NCBI GenBank assembly: GCA_902729315.2
Contig: LR746266.1
Span: 4,846,759-4,910,758, forward strand
Length of the DNA stretch: 64,000 bases
Reading direction: 5' to 3'
Origin: Spirodela intermedia
Taxonomy: Eukaryota > Streptophyta > Magnoliopsida > Alismatales > Araceae
Both the position numbers and the translations under genes were made by a program. Shown in pieces: positions 48,379 through 61,089 of this stretch (the stretch's first letter is position 1; every line of letters starts with the position of its first letter). The notes under the pieces were generated by a model. The model did not search any database. It was given only the letters and a program-made list of their open reading frames with translations, and was not told the DNA's origin.

Positions 48379-50291
48379 CGTTCTGTCTCTCTCTTAGAGA
48401 AGGGTCGCTAGCGGGAAAGGAGAAAGGAGCTGGGTGGGAGAGCGGTGCAGAGAAGGGGGAGGAGGGCGTTCGGCGTGTGGGTGGGTGGTCGATTTTAAGC
48501 TAGGAATGGCCGGGAGGGCCGCCAATGGCGGAAGGGCAGCACCACCGGCGACGGCAAAGCCCCCGGCCTCGGCACGTGTAGCACGCCTGGTACGTGTAGA
48601 AGGCTTATGCAAGCAGATGAGACGCGTGGACTCACATGAGGCCCCGCTGGCGGATTGCGGGAGCGTCCCCTCCCCCCCCCCCTGGAATGTGATAGGATAG
48701 GACCTTCTCTTTCCTCCTCTTCACCAAACCCAGTCGCCGTAACACCTCCCCTCATGCGCCGCCGGCCTGCATGCGTCTCCGGCCGCGCCACAGGGGGCTC
48801 CCGCCGCAAGGCCACGGCATATTTATCCCATCGGCTGCGCCGCCGAGTGGCTGCCCAACACGCGGCGGGCCCGGCCGCATGCGAGCCTACACATATCGGA
48901 GAGCCTCGCGGTCTGCCTGGCTCAGCTGCCTACGTCCGCCGAAGTGGAGCCCCTCGAGCGACTGGTCGGCCGCCCGCAGACTGGACCAGAACTTGACATT
49001 CACGTGGACCAGCAAAACGCCGATAATATTCAACACCCCCCCCTCCCAACAAATCCCCCAGTTGGGGGCAAAGTCGAGTTTTTTCCTTTTTGTGGGCTGT
49101 TTCAACACGAAGCAAGGGATAAAGCTCCGTGGGATCATCAGCTGCAAATCCTCTCGGGCTGGCGTGGCGAAAGCGGCGGTGACGTTGTGCCGAAGCAGGT
49201 GAAGTTAAAGCTACCCAGGTGCCTGTGCCCCGGGGTGCGGGACGCCTTTAAGCAACCGCCACTCCTGATGAACGAGACGGGGTGCCCACGTCGTAGGCCG
49301 CCATGTGTGAGAGAGATCGACTCGTCGCTGGCTTCTGTGCCACGCTTCCACTTCTGCTGATTAAACGCATATCCTCCCCCCTGCCCGCTATTTTTTTTAT
49401 ATGTGAAGCATTCTTGCGTCATAATTGAATTTTATGGTAATATACGTGGCCATTTCTAACATCTTGTATGTGCGTGCTTGGAGACTGTCGAAGTTATTAC
49501 CGGAATTTTCTAATTAGAGTCAATAATTGTTGTTATTGTTGATGATTATAAATAGGTAATACTCATAAGATCCGTCTGCCCATGTGATGACAAAGTACAA
49601 AAAAAATGGTGAGAAATTACAAACTTATAAGGTTCATCGAGACTATGAAAATCTCCAGCTTGGAGTGAGCTATATAAAGCAATATTTCAATTTTTTAATA
49701 TCGAATAAAAAAATAGGAATATATATTAATTTTTTTGCGGGAAAACATATTCATGTAATTTAATTGACGGTGTCAATACTCCAAAACTCGGCGCTAGAAA
49801 CTCTTTTCGTTGACACGCGTCAGTCAAAGAGTCTCTCACTCCGCCTCCTCTCTCTTTCGGCCCTCACGGTATGTCCTTCCGGGCTGGCCCGGTCTCACAC
49901 GGCCCAACATGGGTATCCTTTTCTGATTCACTTACCGGGCCCGATGAATGATGGGACGGGACAATGATTATGCGACGTGGACGTATTGCGGGACACTCAC
50001 ACAATGGTGACGTGGCTAAGCACCGTGTGTCAACCAATCTCGTATCAATAACGTAAATAGGCGGAAGTGCTGGCCCATGGGATCCACAGTCCATCATCAG
50101 GGATCATGCTTATCCTGGCCGTTGAATTCCTCCTATTCAGCGGGATCTCGCAGTCCACTTTACCCGCCAAATTGGCCTGCCCAGTGTTGATCGAGTTCGT
50201 CCCGTTCGCCGCGTATCCTCTTCACCGCTTTGTTCGCTTCGCGGCCTCATTACCGCTTCCTGCTGGCTGCTACCGCTCCCTATGTCGCTCC
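48379..50291. other. Intergenic: DUF7950 gene promoter and NAGS 5' flank
   Basis: 48379-49370 is GC-rich with many spurious frames and C runs near 48669-48681 and 49036-49044. 49380-49790 is AT-rich. 49790-50291 rises in GC toward NAGS exon 1. No gene recognised. Confidence 0.5.
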
Positions 50292-50640
50292 ATGGCGGCG
50301 GCGTTGTGCCGTTCGCAGTTTTCTCGCGCCGTCTGTCGGGGGATCAGGGGTCCGTTGGAGCGAACCCGCAGCTCCAAGGCCTCAGGGAATCTAGGCCGCA
50401 AGCCTGTGCGTGTCGCGAATTGGGGGCGAACTGTCGCATCCAGTTGCTTCTGCAACGGGGAATACGGTGTCGGGGGGAGTCGCCAGAGAACCTAGCGGGC
50501 ATGCTGGGAGGGAGAATGATCAGTTTGCCGGCTGGTTCAGGCAATCTTGGCCGCGCATAAGGGGGCACCGTGGGAAAACTTTCGTTGTCGTGATCTCCGG
50601 CGAGGTTGCAGCGGGCCCTTACTTGGACAGCATCCTGCAG
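50292..50640 (+). pseudogene. NAGS: N-acetylglutamate synthase exon 1, frameshifted at a G6 tract
   Basis: NAGS acetylates glutamate in plastids, the first step of arginine synthesis. An ATG at 50292 opens an Arg/Ser-rich presequence (MAAALCRSQFSRAVCRGIRG), typical of organelle targeting. It stays open to a TAG just after GGSRQRT. The conserved kinase-like core (GWFRQSWPRIRGHRGKTFVV, VISGEVAAGPYLDSILQ) lies in the +1 frame, which is itself closed upstream by TAG at 50392 and has no ATG. The frames would meet if one base were missing at or near GGGGGG (50472-50477). The block ends at CAG|GTCCCG, where the family has an exon border. The next exon is not found downstream in its expected place. 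With the broken exons at 58.5-61.1 kb, this reads as the head of a dead gene. A sequencing error in the homopolymer is the alternative. Confidence 0.8.
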
Positions 50641-51585
50641 GTCCCGTTTGATTGATCCCTGCTTCTTCTCGCCTGTCTTCTACTTCGCTGCTCTCACTTA
50701 GCTGCAATCCTTGATCTGTTGGTCATCGCGACAGACTTGTGCTTTTGATAATCGAATCTCTTCTTCTTATGATAAAATACCGGCAGACGTTTCAGCGTTT
50801 TTGCCGTGAAAAAAATATGGATCCAAGCTTTATTAGGGGCAAGTAAGGATGCTGTCGAAATTATGCATCTTATTGGTTGGAAAAGGGTCTCCGGGGAATG
50901 GATTGAACCATAGGAACGTTTCCCTTCTCACTTTTGCAATCTTCTTCACATTAGTTCTGCTGTTATAACGCAAAAAATAGTGCTACATTATATTGAACTT
51001 ATGTAGTTAAATATCTTGTAACATATGTTTTATTTTTTAATGCTCCATATATGTTTTTAACACTTTAACATTTGGCCCTAGGTTCGGTTAGATAGTTTGA
51101 CCTTTTCTATTAATTCCTGTATTCGACATTGGGTGCTTGCAGTCATTTGGCATTTGTCATAATTACAAAATAACCAAACCCTTATCTGGTCCATGAGAGG
51201 AGAAGAGATTCACTGGTAGCAAAGAGGAGAACCTCGCATAGAAAAGAAGTCGCTCATGAGTATCAAAGGAGGATACAGATCGTAGATGTGTGAGATAAAG
51301 AGGGGCGAGGGCCAACCAAAGAGGGTATCAAGAGTTATTTTCTACGTGTAGAATAATTGGAGGTTGACCACCTCAAAGCGGTCTGTATTCAGGTATCCTT
51401 CCCCACCTCTCTCTCTCTCTCATTACTGTTATCCCTCCCAACCCCAGTACTCTCCCTCTCTCCACTGTCATCCTATCTCCCTATTAGAGGCTTCCTTGTG
51501 TCTCGTTCGGCCTTCGGCCTCCTTAGTCAAATCCCTTTTCATATAAGTCTTGACGAACGATCTTGCAAGAGCGTCATCGCTTGCT

Positions 51586-52600
51586 TGGGATCAGGAGCGG
51601 ATCCATCAAATCGGTATCAGTCTCAACCATGCCACCCAAAACTAACAATGCCTGGTTTGAGCAAAGATGTAGTAGGAGGAACACAGTCTAGATCTTCCTG
51701 CCCTTAAGAAGGATGTCGTCGCACTCTTGATAAATGATAAGGAGTCTCGCTGGGAGATGTCAGTGATCAAACATCAGCTGGATACCTAATCCAAAGCCTC
51801 GAATATATGTGTCGGCCCACGTTGACCAACCTAATGACTGGGCTCCGACCAAAACAAGTCGCAAAAAGGTTAATGGAGGAGATTGGGCCCCTAACGATTG
51901 GACATATGATCCTCAGGCCAATCAGAATACGTTGGGATGTGCCACCATCTAACCTTAACCGCCCTATGGAGAACTATGGTAAGGTGATTGGAAATTAGGG
52001 ATGCCGTTATTTGACTTCCACGATCTAGAAGGACGAGTCTTTTGAGTGGAATTCTACTTTTCAATGTGCAGGCTCTGTGCAGGCTCTCATCCAGGGACAA
52101 ACTCAACATTGCTACCCTCAGCTTATAAGAAGTCCTTGTGCGGTACAAGTAAATTAAGTTGTTGGCGGCCAAAATCAAAGGCATGATTGGGTATATTATG
52201 GGGAATACTCTCCAGAAAGGGTTACACAAGGAGATTTAGGCAAAAGTATCCGTCTTCAAGCCCGTTAGCCTTAAGGCCATCATGTGCACCACAGAAAATG
52301 AAATATTTGGCCGTCAATGATCTCAATGTACCAAGCAAAACCTATGAGAACAAATATTCCACAATTATTGGATCAGATCACAACCTATGATGATGAAGAT
52401 ATCATGAGGTCAGGGGATTCAGATGACAACTCCAATGGAGACAGATCATGTGTGATCTTTTATGAAGGTACCAATAGCAAGAAGGTGCAAAAGAATACAA
52501 CTTACTTCGTCAAAAATCCAAACAGATGCACACAAGATGTTGCACATAGATCATGTGATACCATTTGCGGAGGAAGATAGATTAACTAACTTAGTGGTCT
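51586..52600 (+). mobile_element. Ty3/gypsy retrotransposon, primer-site-like word and gag remnant
   Basis: TGGGATCAGGAGC at 51586-51598 resembles the initiator-Met tRNA primer site (TGGTATCAGAGC). An ATG at 51629 follows after a short gap and opens MPPKTNN, a common gag start. Further on, broken frames carry AKVSVFKPVSLKAIMCT (near 52240), a gag signature, with several stops. The presumed left LTR would lie before 51586 but I could not fix its ends. Non-functional. Confidence 0.65.
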
Positions 52601-54540
52601 CACTCAACTCTCTAGTCAAAGACTTTTCCACATGGGTGATAATTATAAATTAGTAGTTATATCTATATATTAATATCTTATATATAAATGTTAATTAATG
52701 AGTATAGAATATAATTATACATGTGTTATTGACTCATTATGATATTCATAATATTTTATTATTTAAGTCTTAATGCATATTATTTTATGTATATTATGAG
52801 ACTAATCTCACTTGACTTTCATGAAGTCAAGTGTTGATTTTCTCACATTTTTTTGATAATTATTTAATTGTAAGGACTTAGGCGAGCTCTTATTATGAGT
52901 TGTAAGTAATGAAATAAATCTAAGTCTTCAGTTCAAAGAAAAACCCGTCTTATAGAGAGGGGTTGACCTAATATGTTTATGGGCCCAAGAGAGGGCATCA
53001 CCTTGGCTTAACCCGTTTAGACTTAAAAGAGTTATCAAGAGATGATATCTAGGCTGCACATCTATAGATACCTTAAGATGAGATTAAGAAGAAGATTAGA
53101 GCGTTGCCCTCATGGAAGAATCTAGGCCATCTACCAAGAGAGTTGACTATTAATCATAACTGTCTACTAGAAGGGCCTAATTTTCTAGAGGTTTAAGACA
53201 TCTCACCCTTTCTCTTGGAGGACGCTTTTTGACTCTCTCTCTAGTAGTGGCTAGTTAAAAGAAAAAAGAAGAAACTTAAGACCCATTCAGTGATATTCTT
53301 ATGCTTAAGATTATCATGGAGAAGAGATTACATAGAACGCATCAAGATCGTCGTGGATCAAGCACCACTTGGCATAAGATTAGGACACAATGCGGAATAT
53401 GTAAGATCTAGATTTGGGACGTCCTTGTAATCTTCTCTATGAATAGATTAACTCTTAGTTCAAACTAACTTTATCATTTATTCTATCATTTCATTATGTT
53501 AGATCTATTCTCTTTCCTTTATCACACTTTTTATTTCTCTTGTCTTCACCCTTTTTAGATTTAATTCAATCCTTCACAATCTCAAGTATATCTATATATA
53601 TATAATAAAATAAATAAATAAAATTCTTACTCTCAATATCCACGTTCCTTGAAGATCGACCCTTATCTTAAACAAAAGAGTGAGATTTTATAAATATTAT
53701 TTACATGAACTTGGTTGCATCGCAATGACATATCTAACTTCTCAATTGCGTTCATCAATGGACCCTCAAATTATGTGGGACAATTGAAGAGTGGGTGGTC
53801 ATCATCATCATCGACATAGGTAACTCCCACAATATCTCTTAGAGAGTTTTAGGTTGTGATTAGAATAGTAGAGAGAACCCCAAGTAAATGTGTTTGTTGT
53901 GACATGACCATATAGCTTAAATCATTGATGATGCATAAAGATCTATTAGTGACTATTAGTGGAAAATCTAGAAATTATTTTAACAAAAAATCATATGCTG
54001 TATAAACTAACAAATCCTTGTTAAACAGCTATGAATCATGCTTAACTGTGAAATAATTTATCATATGGTCTGGGGAGGCTAGAGAGGTTCATTGTACTCA
54101 CTAATCATGTGATTTCATTCTTAGTTCAGTGCAATAAAAGTACTTTAAATGTCTTAGGTGATGAGGTTATTTGTCAAAAAGTATAACATGCCACATTTGT
54201 GTCTCGATAAAATCGAGTGAACTTCTTTATATTGATGACAATAATCTTACAAGATGTAGTTCTAGGACTCAAATAGATGAACACAATAAAAAAGAAAATA
54301 GAGTTGGATTTTGAGTATTCATCAAAGGAGAGCTCATGATTGAGGTGTTTCAACTATTATAGACTCATTGTGAGCAACCAGGATAGATAACAACATCATA
54401 CCTCAAAGACCATCTTAGAACATGCTTTTTACCTAAGTTTCACACAATACAAAATGCCAATGATCTAAGAAGTGGACCATGCCATCACCCTCGAACTTGA
54501 TTTTTAAATGTTAGACCTTTTAAGTACCCTCATTTTTAAA
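52601..54540. other. AT-rich repeat graveyard
   Basis: No intact frame. 53560-53740 holds a TATATA-rich stretch and then a CACGTTCCTTGAAGATCGACC segment that resembles the 3' part of LTRs of Athila-like elements. About 54140-54300 may hold a decayed retroviral-type protease region. All assignments here are weak. Confidence 0.4.
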
Positions 54541-54544
54541 TGAT

Positions 54545-55010
54545 ATAACTTGAGAAGCTTGTCCAAAAAATGTTGATAGTAGGGATCATAACACATCAGA
54601 CCAGCCTGTTCTTTTTGTGAGGAAGAAATATGGGACCAAGAGATTCTTCATGGATTATCCCATGCTTAGCAAAGTCACTGTCTCCTTGACAAATTCCTCA
54701 TTCTAATTGTTGAAAAAATTCTAAACAAACTATTTAGTGCAACAATTTTCTTGAAGTTGGACTTTACTAGCTTACCACCTAATCTGTGTCAATGGAGAGG
54801 ATGTCCCCAAAACAACATTTCACACTCACAAGTTTCTCATAATGTCCTTCAGCCTCTCTAACACATCGACAACATTTCATGCTCCAATGAACCAAATATT
54901 TAATCAATTCTTTCGAAAATTTGTGTTGATTATTTTATCACATCCTTTGTTTCAACTTGAACTGAATCGCATGAGGAATATCTAGCCCAAGTGTTCATTG
55001 TTCTCCATGC
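54545..55010 (+). mobile_element. Ty3/gypsy reverse transcriptase remnant
   Basis: Frame pieces match the RT start (VRKKYGTKRFFMDYPMLSKV), the region VNGEDVPKTTFHTHKFLIMS, and FSLSNTSTTFHAPMNQIFNQ. The catalytic YxDD box region is unreadable. Stops and frameshifts interrupt the domain. Plus orientation, like the gag fragment at 51.6 kb, so both may come from one element. Confidence 0.8.
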
Positions 55011-56689
55011 ACCACCTACACATTAATCTAAAGAACTATTCATTTGATTATTGAGTCTATGTCAATTGTTGATAGTCATGTTGAGTATATCAATCATGTT
55101 GAATTTATTAGTGAACTCCTTATCACAAAGGTATACACATGACAAAGAGCTTCCTAGACCTTTCTAACAATTACCAAAGTGCTCAATTTACAACCATTAG
55201 CTCTCTGTTTGACGATTTATCTGAAATGTCTCTAGTTTAGGTAATTTAGATCTACCTATTGCTCTACAAAATTTAAAATGGTCTTATACTTTACACTTTA
55301 TATCATATTTTATTTGAGATAGTGTAATTGAGAAGGACAAAATAAAAAATGAGATGATTAAATCAAAATACTTAGTTTTTTTTAGAAATCATGATGAAGG
55401 TATTTCATATAAATATAGAGAGAATAATGTTGAAAGAGGAACTCAAAAGTTAATCTTCCATTGAAAAATCCAAGATTTAAGATTTCAAGTTAAAGACTTA
55501 GAAATTTATATCAAAGTATATCATGATTTAATTAGTAAATTAAGATCATCGACGCATATAATATAGAAATAAATAAGAGTAAATGATAAGATAAATCTTA
55601 ATTTACTTGTAGAGATATTACACATACATCAACGAGTAAGATGAGAATGATTGATCCTTGAGAAAATTGTTCTCTTATTACTACAATAGTTGTCACCCAC
55701 CACAACTTGAGCAGGCTTTACATTGCACAATGGTGCTCACCAAAATGCATCAAATCCTAAGGGAGATAACCCTTCAACTATAGTTCGTTGGAGAATAGAA
55801 GAGGAGATGAGAAATTCATTATACTTCTTGAGGTGAAAAGGGTGAAAGGTGGACTCCAAGGATATATTTATGGTTTAAGGAGAATAGGAATGAACAATTC
55901 TCTCTAAAAAGCTCAATTTTTTTTTCAGAAATAATCTAAGACAAGCATGATTCAAACAAAGAAAGATCTTCACAAGACATATACTCTTGTTGAACTCTCC
56001 TTTGTGAGAAAATTAGGATCCTTTTAGATAAAAAAAGTGAAGTAAAGATAGGCATTTGAGGGGATGATTCTCTTTTTCTCATTCGTCAATTTGAAAGGCA
56101 TTTCATGTCCTTCTAAAAATAGTCAACAATTATTTATCTAAGTGGCTGGTTTGTTTGGTCACACCACCTCCTTCATTCAACCATTTAGACTTGTCATGCC
56201 CCTGCCTTTCTCTTAATTTCTTACATTTGATGTACATTAAATAATAAGATATTTAAGTGAAACTCACATGAGATACTCAAAGGACTCTCTATCACTTAAT
56301 CTCATATGAGATAAAATGACATCTCAAAAAATATAAAACATACTCATCATTAATAAATATTATATATAAATTCATGGTGAATAAAACTCTCCTTTCTAAT
56401 CCTTAAAAATTCCAAATATCATTTAAATAAATCTAAAAAAAATATCAAATTTTGTTCAGTGCTTCTTATATGTTCAAAATAATTCTTCAACCAATAGTCC
56501 ATATGAAAACTTATTATTTTTAATGCGTTAAGTTTATAAATCATATTTTAAGCATAATTTGTACCACTTACATGGAAATTGATCAAATCATAATAATGGC
56601 TTCATATATTGAATTCAAGGCATTATGCTTAACAAATATATTCAAAGTATATGCATATGCTCTAAATTATATGATATAAAAAATGGTAC
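55011..56689. other. AT-rich intergenic or repeat-derived DNA
   Basis: No recognisable frame; probably decayed retroelement or LTR sequence between two identified pol fragments. Confidence 0.4.
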
Positions 56690-58000
56690 ATGATGTATAG
56701 TTCCATGACTACTTGGAAAAGTCCTTAGTTAGATGCAAATGGGTCTATATGATTTTGTGAATAGATTGAAGGTCCGTTTAGCAATTAGAGGCTTCACTCA
56801 GGTATATGGTGAAGATATTCTAAGACATTCTCTCTAGTTGTCAAGATTACTTCAGTATTAGATCATTTTAGTATTGGATGTGCAGTTCTCTTGGCCTCTA
56901 CACTAGCTAGATATCAAAAATATATTTCTACATGGTGATTTATAAGAGTAGATTTATATAGAGCAATCACCTCATTTTGTTGCCCAAAGAGAGTCTAGTT
57001 TGGTCTGCCACTTCAAAAAATCTCTTTATGAATTAAAGTAATCTTCGCAGTCTTAGTGTAGTTGATTTAGTAGTATTGTATTAAAGTTAAGTCTCCACAA
57101 ATGTAAGGTTGATCATTCTAATTTTTTATAAACAATCTTTTACTAGTTGTATTCCATTGATTATTTATGTTGACAATATTATTATCATTGGAGATGATCA
57201 TGAGGATATTTCTAAATCAAGTAGTTCTTAAAAAGATAATTTGTAACTAAAGATCTTGTCAATCTTAAATGTTTTCTTGGTATTGAGATTATTTGATTTA
57301 AGAAAATAATTACAATCAATCAACAAAAGTATGTCCTTGATCTTCTATCAGAAATATGGATGTTAAGAACTAGACAAAGTATCTCTTATAGTTCTTAATT
57401 TAAAATTATCATTTGATTAAGGTGACTTATTAAAATATCCAAGAAGAAATCAATGTCAAGTTGACAAACTAAATTATTTGACTATCAATCAGCTATATAT
57501 GTCATTGTGGTGAGTCAATTCATGAAACAACCACATACAAAATACTTAGATGTAGTTATGCAGATTTTGAGATATTTAAGAGAAATTCAAGCAAATGATT
57601 ACTATACATAAATAATAGTCATCTCATTGTCTAAGGGTTTTTAGATATAAACTGGACAAGCTACAATTACATAGATGATCTATAATTATTTATTGAATAT
57701 TTCTTAGTGGTAATCTTGTTTCTTAGAAGAGTAAATTTCTTTTTTGGGTCTCACGATTAAGTGCAGAATTAAAATACAAGGCAATGGTATACACTAAATG
57801 TGAACCACTTTTATACATTAAGAGAGTGTTCTTTCTCTATTTTTTGAGACAATTACAATATCTATGGCATTCGTAGTTATCACGGATTCACAACATTCTA
57901 TATGGAGATAGTTTTTCAAGTGAGGAGTTACACAATTTAGTTTTTTATTTTTGAGTTCTAAGGAATATACATATTGTTGTCTTGAGCCAATATGTTTTCG
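56690..58000 (+). mobile_element. Copia retrotransposon RT/RNase H remnant
   Basis: In order on the plus strand: CKWVY and RLAIRGFTQVYGEDIL (start of RT), LDIKNIFLHGDL, VCHFKKSLYELK, YVDNIIIIGDD (the YVDD-type catalytic box with the second D changed to N), FLGIEI, QQKYVLDLLSE, and an RNase H piece SAELKYKAMVY. This is the canonical order of a Copia pol C-terminus. Stops and frameshifts are scattered throughout. No LTR ends identified. Confidence 0.88.
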
Positions 58001-58468
58001 TGTGAATTAAATTATGATTCATTCCTTAGTTAATATATACCCTAGAGAAGATCAATATCTCTATAATAAAGATGTTTATTCCTTTTTTGGCATCATCTCA
58101 AGCATTACTTATCTAGCCAACTAGTCTAACCTTAGGCTGCCAATATGCTTCATTATCTTCCAAACGCATTGTGGATTATGAAATTATTACCATGAGATAA
58201 CATTTTATGTATGTGATGTTAAGTTGTTTGATACTTTCTCCATCAAGGTGACCATACACATAGTACGTTATCATTTCTTGATGTTAGTTCCATAGGTCAA
58301 CTACCCTATGGGTTGCATTTGAATATCTCAATGACCCTTAATGTGAAACCTTTGGCACACTGAAATTATTCATTTCTTCACATATTTTACTTTGACATAT
58401 AGGCAATCATCCTTTGTATCCTATCTAATGTTATGTAGTTGAACTCACTATACATTTTATTAATGCAG

Positions 58469-61089
58469 GGAAAAAATAAAAATATATTAGTTTGTATCAG
58501 ATAACAAATCATGGTACATTAGAAGCAGCAATGGAATAAACTAGTAGAATTAGGATTATGATAGAGGCAAAGCTTTCTCTTGAACCTACAATGTTAAATC
58601 TTTGTCAAACTTTATTAATAGTTGTGGGCATGAACTATCTATGTTGAAAGTGGCAACTTTCTTGCATCCAAGTTATAATGATTGTTTGTCTCATAATCTG
58701 CAATAGATATATTGTGCTCTTTTTCTGGCAACTACATCCTATAATAAGATTGATATCTGTTAAATAAATAGTGGAAAGACAATAAGCCAAAGAAAGTAAA
58801 AAAATTAGGTAAAAAATTGTAATAATGGCATATGATTGATGCTCCTCATGTTTTCATAAGATTTGAAAATTTGAAGTTTTAAAGTTTTCTTGCTTCATTA
58901 TCGAATATTCACATGATTTATTTACTTCAGTTAGATAAGTTTTTAAGACAAAAAGTAGTTTAGTTTTGCATTGATTATAAATTTAGTTTTCTTTTGACCT
59001 ATTAGGTCAGTATTTTGGTAGAGAAGAAGTAAATTGTGGAAGGTATTGACTTTGGGACAACTAACGAAACCAAAAAATAGACATTACTATTATAGAAGGA
59101 GGCTTAACAAGGACTCTATTTTTATAATTAGTAATATTGGTTATTCTAGCTCAAGGGAAGTCTTAAATTGCAAGGGTGCTAAATGCTTATATATATTTTC
59201 TATTTTTTCGATTTATCTTTTTAAGACTATTTTTGATATATTTTTAGTTTCTTTCTTGATAGTGCCTATAATTCTCATTCTTGGTGATACTTGGATGCAT
59301 AGTTGTTTCTCTAGAAATATTTTTTAAGCCTTTGAAATTGTTGGCATAGTCATATATCTATTATTATAAGGGTATACATGTGATGATAAAGCTGGATATA
59401 TTTTACTAATTGTTAATTGATTTTACCTTAGATGATCAAATAATTTTAGCATGGTAACATAGTTCATAGTTTTTATGTTCATTTATATGACAAGGTTGAA
59501 AAGTCTACTTGTATGCAAGGGTTTGTGTTAGAATTTTTGCTTAACTGTTAATAATGTAGTAACACTATAATTGTAAAAATGGAAATCTACTATTGAATGG
59601 CTAAATGATTTTTATAAACATGACACTTATAGGTCTGAAGGTGAAGTTATAATGGTAGTCAGCTAGTATAATTGATTTAATGCGTAATTTAGTGACTAAT
59701 AGTTAATGAACTAACATTCAATGATTTGTTTACTAATTTTAAAAATTGTATTGAGGTTTCAATAAAATTCAATTGAAGATGATATGAAGTGACAACAGTT
59801 CTCTCTAACATATTGTAGCACATGATATACCCTTCTAAGACTCATGTTAACTATTTCTAGTTGGTAAATGATCTTTGTTATAGAGAATTTGTTAACCGTG
59901 TCTTTAATCTCTCATGTCATACTTGATTTTCCTCATGTGATGTGAATAATGCACTTATATGATTCTTCTCTTGACATATTGAATCTATCACATGTAGTTA
60001 TTGATGGTTTTTAGATTTATTTAGGATCCTATTGCGGCATAGTGTGTGGAAATTAGATCACATTCTAGATTTGATGGATTTCAATTTAGACCCTAAATTT
60101 ATAAGTTGATTGGCTAGTCCAAAGGAGGAAATCTAATGTGTTGTAATGTAAAAATTATAATTTAATAAATAAAAAAGTCTATGCTTCTCTTTTTACGAAA
60201 ATGTGTAAAAAAATACATTGTAAGAAAAGGGAGAGAAATGCTATAGTGTGTGCGGCAATGGTGGGCAGTTAGTGTAGTGGAAGAAATTGTTATTGTCTTC
60301 CATTGAAGTCAGCAATGACAAAGTGATGTTCTTTTACAATTTCAAGTTTGTATTTTCTTTTATTCTTCTAAGAGAGAACACATTGGTTTCAATGATTTTC
60401 CTACAAATCCCTTCTTCATTCTGAAAAGCTTTGCACACCAAGAAGTAGTTGTTTGATGCTTTTATTTTTTAATAGGGAGAATAGATTTCTTCCCTTGGCA
60501 TTGGACGTGTTCCCTGATCAAAATTTCTAAATCATGATATTTGGTGATTTTGTGAGCTGTCTCAAGTTTGTTAGAAGTTCTCTACATTAACAATTCTTAA
60601 TAATGTTGGGTTAATGTAGTTAAATATTGTAGTACTCATTTTTTTTCCTCTCAAAGTTCTTTATAGTAACATTTTTTACAATATCTCACTTTTTTTCATG
60701 ATGTTTTACACTTTTTTTCAGCACCTATAAAGTTGCAGCAGCTTGTGCCTTGGTGATTGAGGTTGATAAACTTATATGCATTGTGGATGGCCCAATTCTT
60801 GATGAGAGTGGTCAGTATATACGTTTCTTGACTCTTCATGAAGCTGAATTTCTGATTAGAAAGTGAGCCTGTCAAGGTGATAGTGCTGAAAACTATGTCA
60901 AGGCTATAGGGGAAGAAGACATTAGTCTCTTTGGCTCCAATGATTCAGATAGAAGTAACAAGAGCAAAAAGAACTTGATTAGTCTAAGCTTTGTAAACTT
61001 TCCCAATGGTGATGGGTTTGACCATGAGAATAGCTTATGGTTGGGTAAATTGGGATTTGCAATCGCATGTAAAGAAAGTTTAAATAGAC
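58469..61089 (+). pseudogene. NAGS: N-acetylglutamate synthase, three decayed internal exons
   Basis: Exon relics at 58469-58671, 59022-59173 and 60722-61089 follow in the correct family order and orientation, 8-10 kb downstream of exon 1. The first carries TLEAAME, IRIMIEAKLS and a shifted ESGNFLASK, with two in-frame TAA. The second carries VEGIDFGTTNETKK, then a frameshift, then SNIGYSSSREVLNC. The third opens after a normal CAG acceptor with TYKVAAACALVIEVDKLICI and VDGPILDESG, then LIRK followed by TGA (60864-60866) where the family has Arg, and continues in the same frame through SAENYVKAIGEED to LNRPN. Introns are retained, so this is not a processed copy. The C-terminal GNAT domain was not found before 64000. 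Confidence 0.85.

Noticed and set aside
58260-58330. Possible NAGS exon 2 relic (a LMLVP-like reading)
   Set aside because: Only a few residues agree with the expected LVPGTHVQ motif, and the match fails immediately after; too weak to claim.
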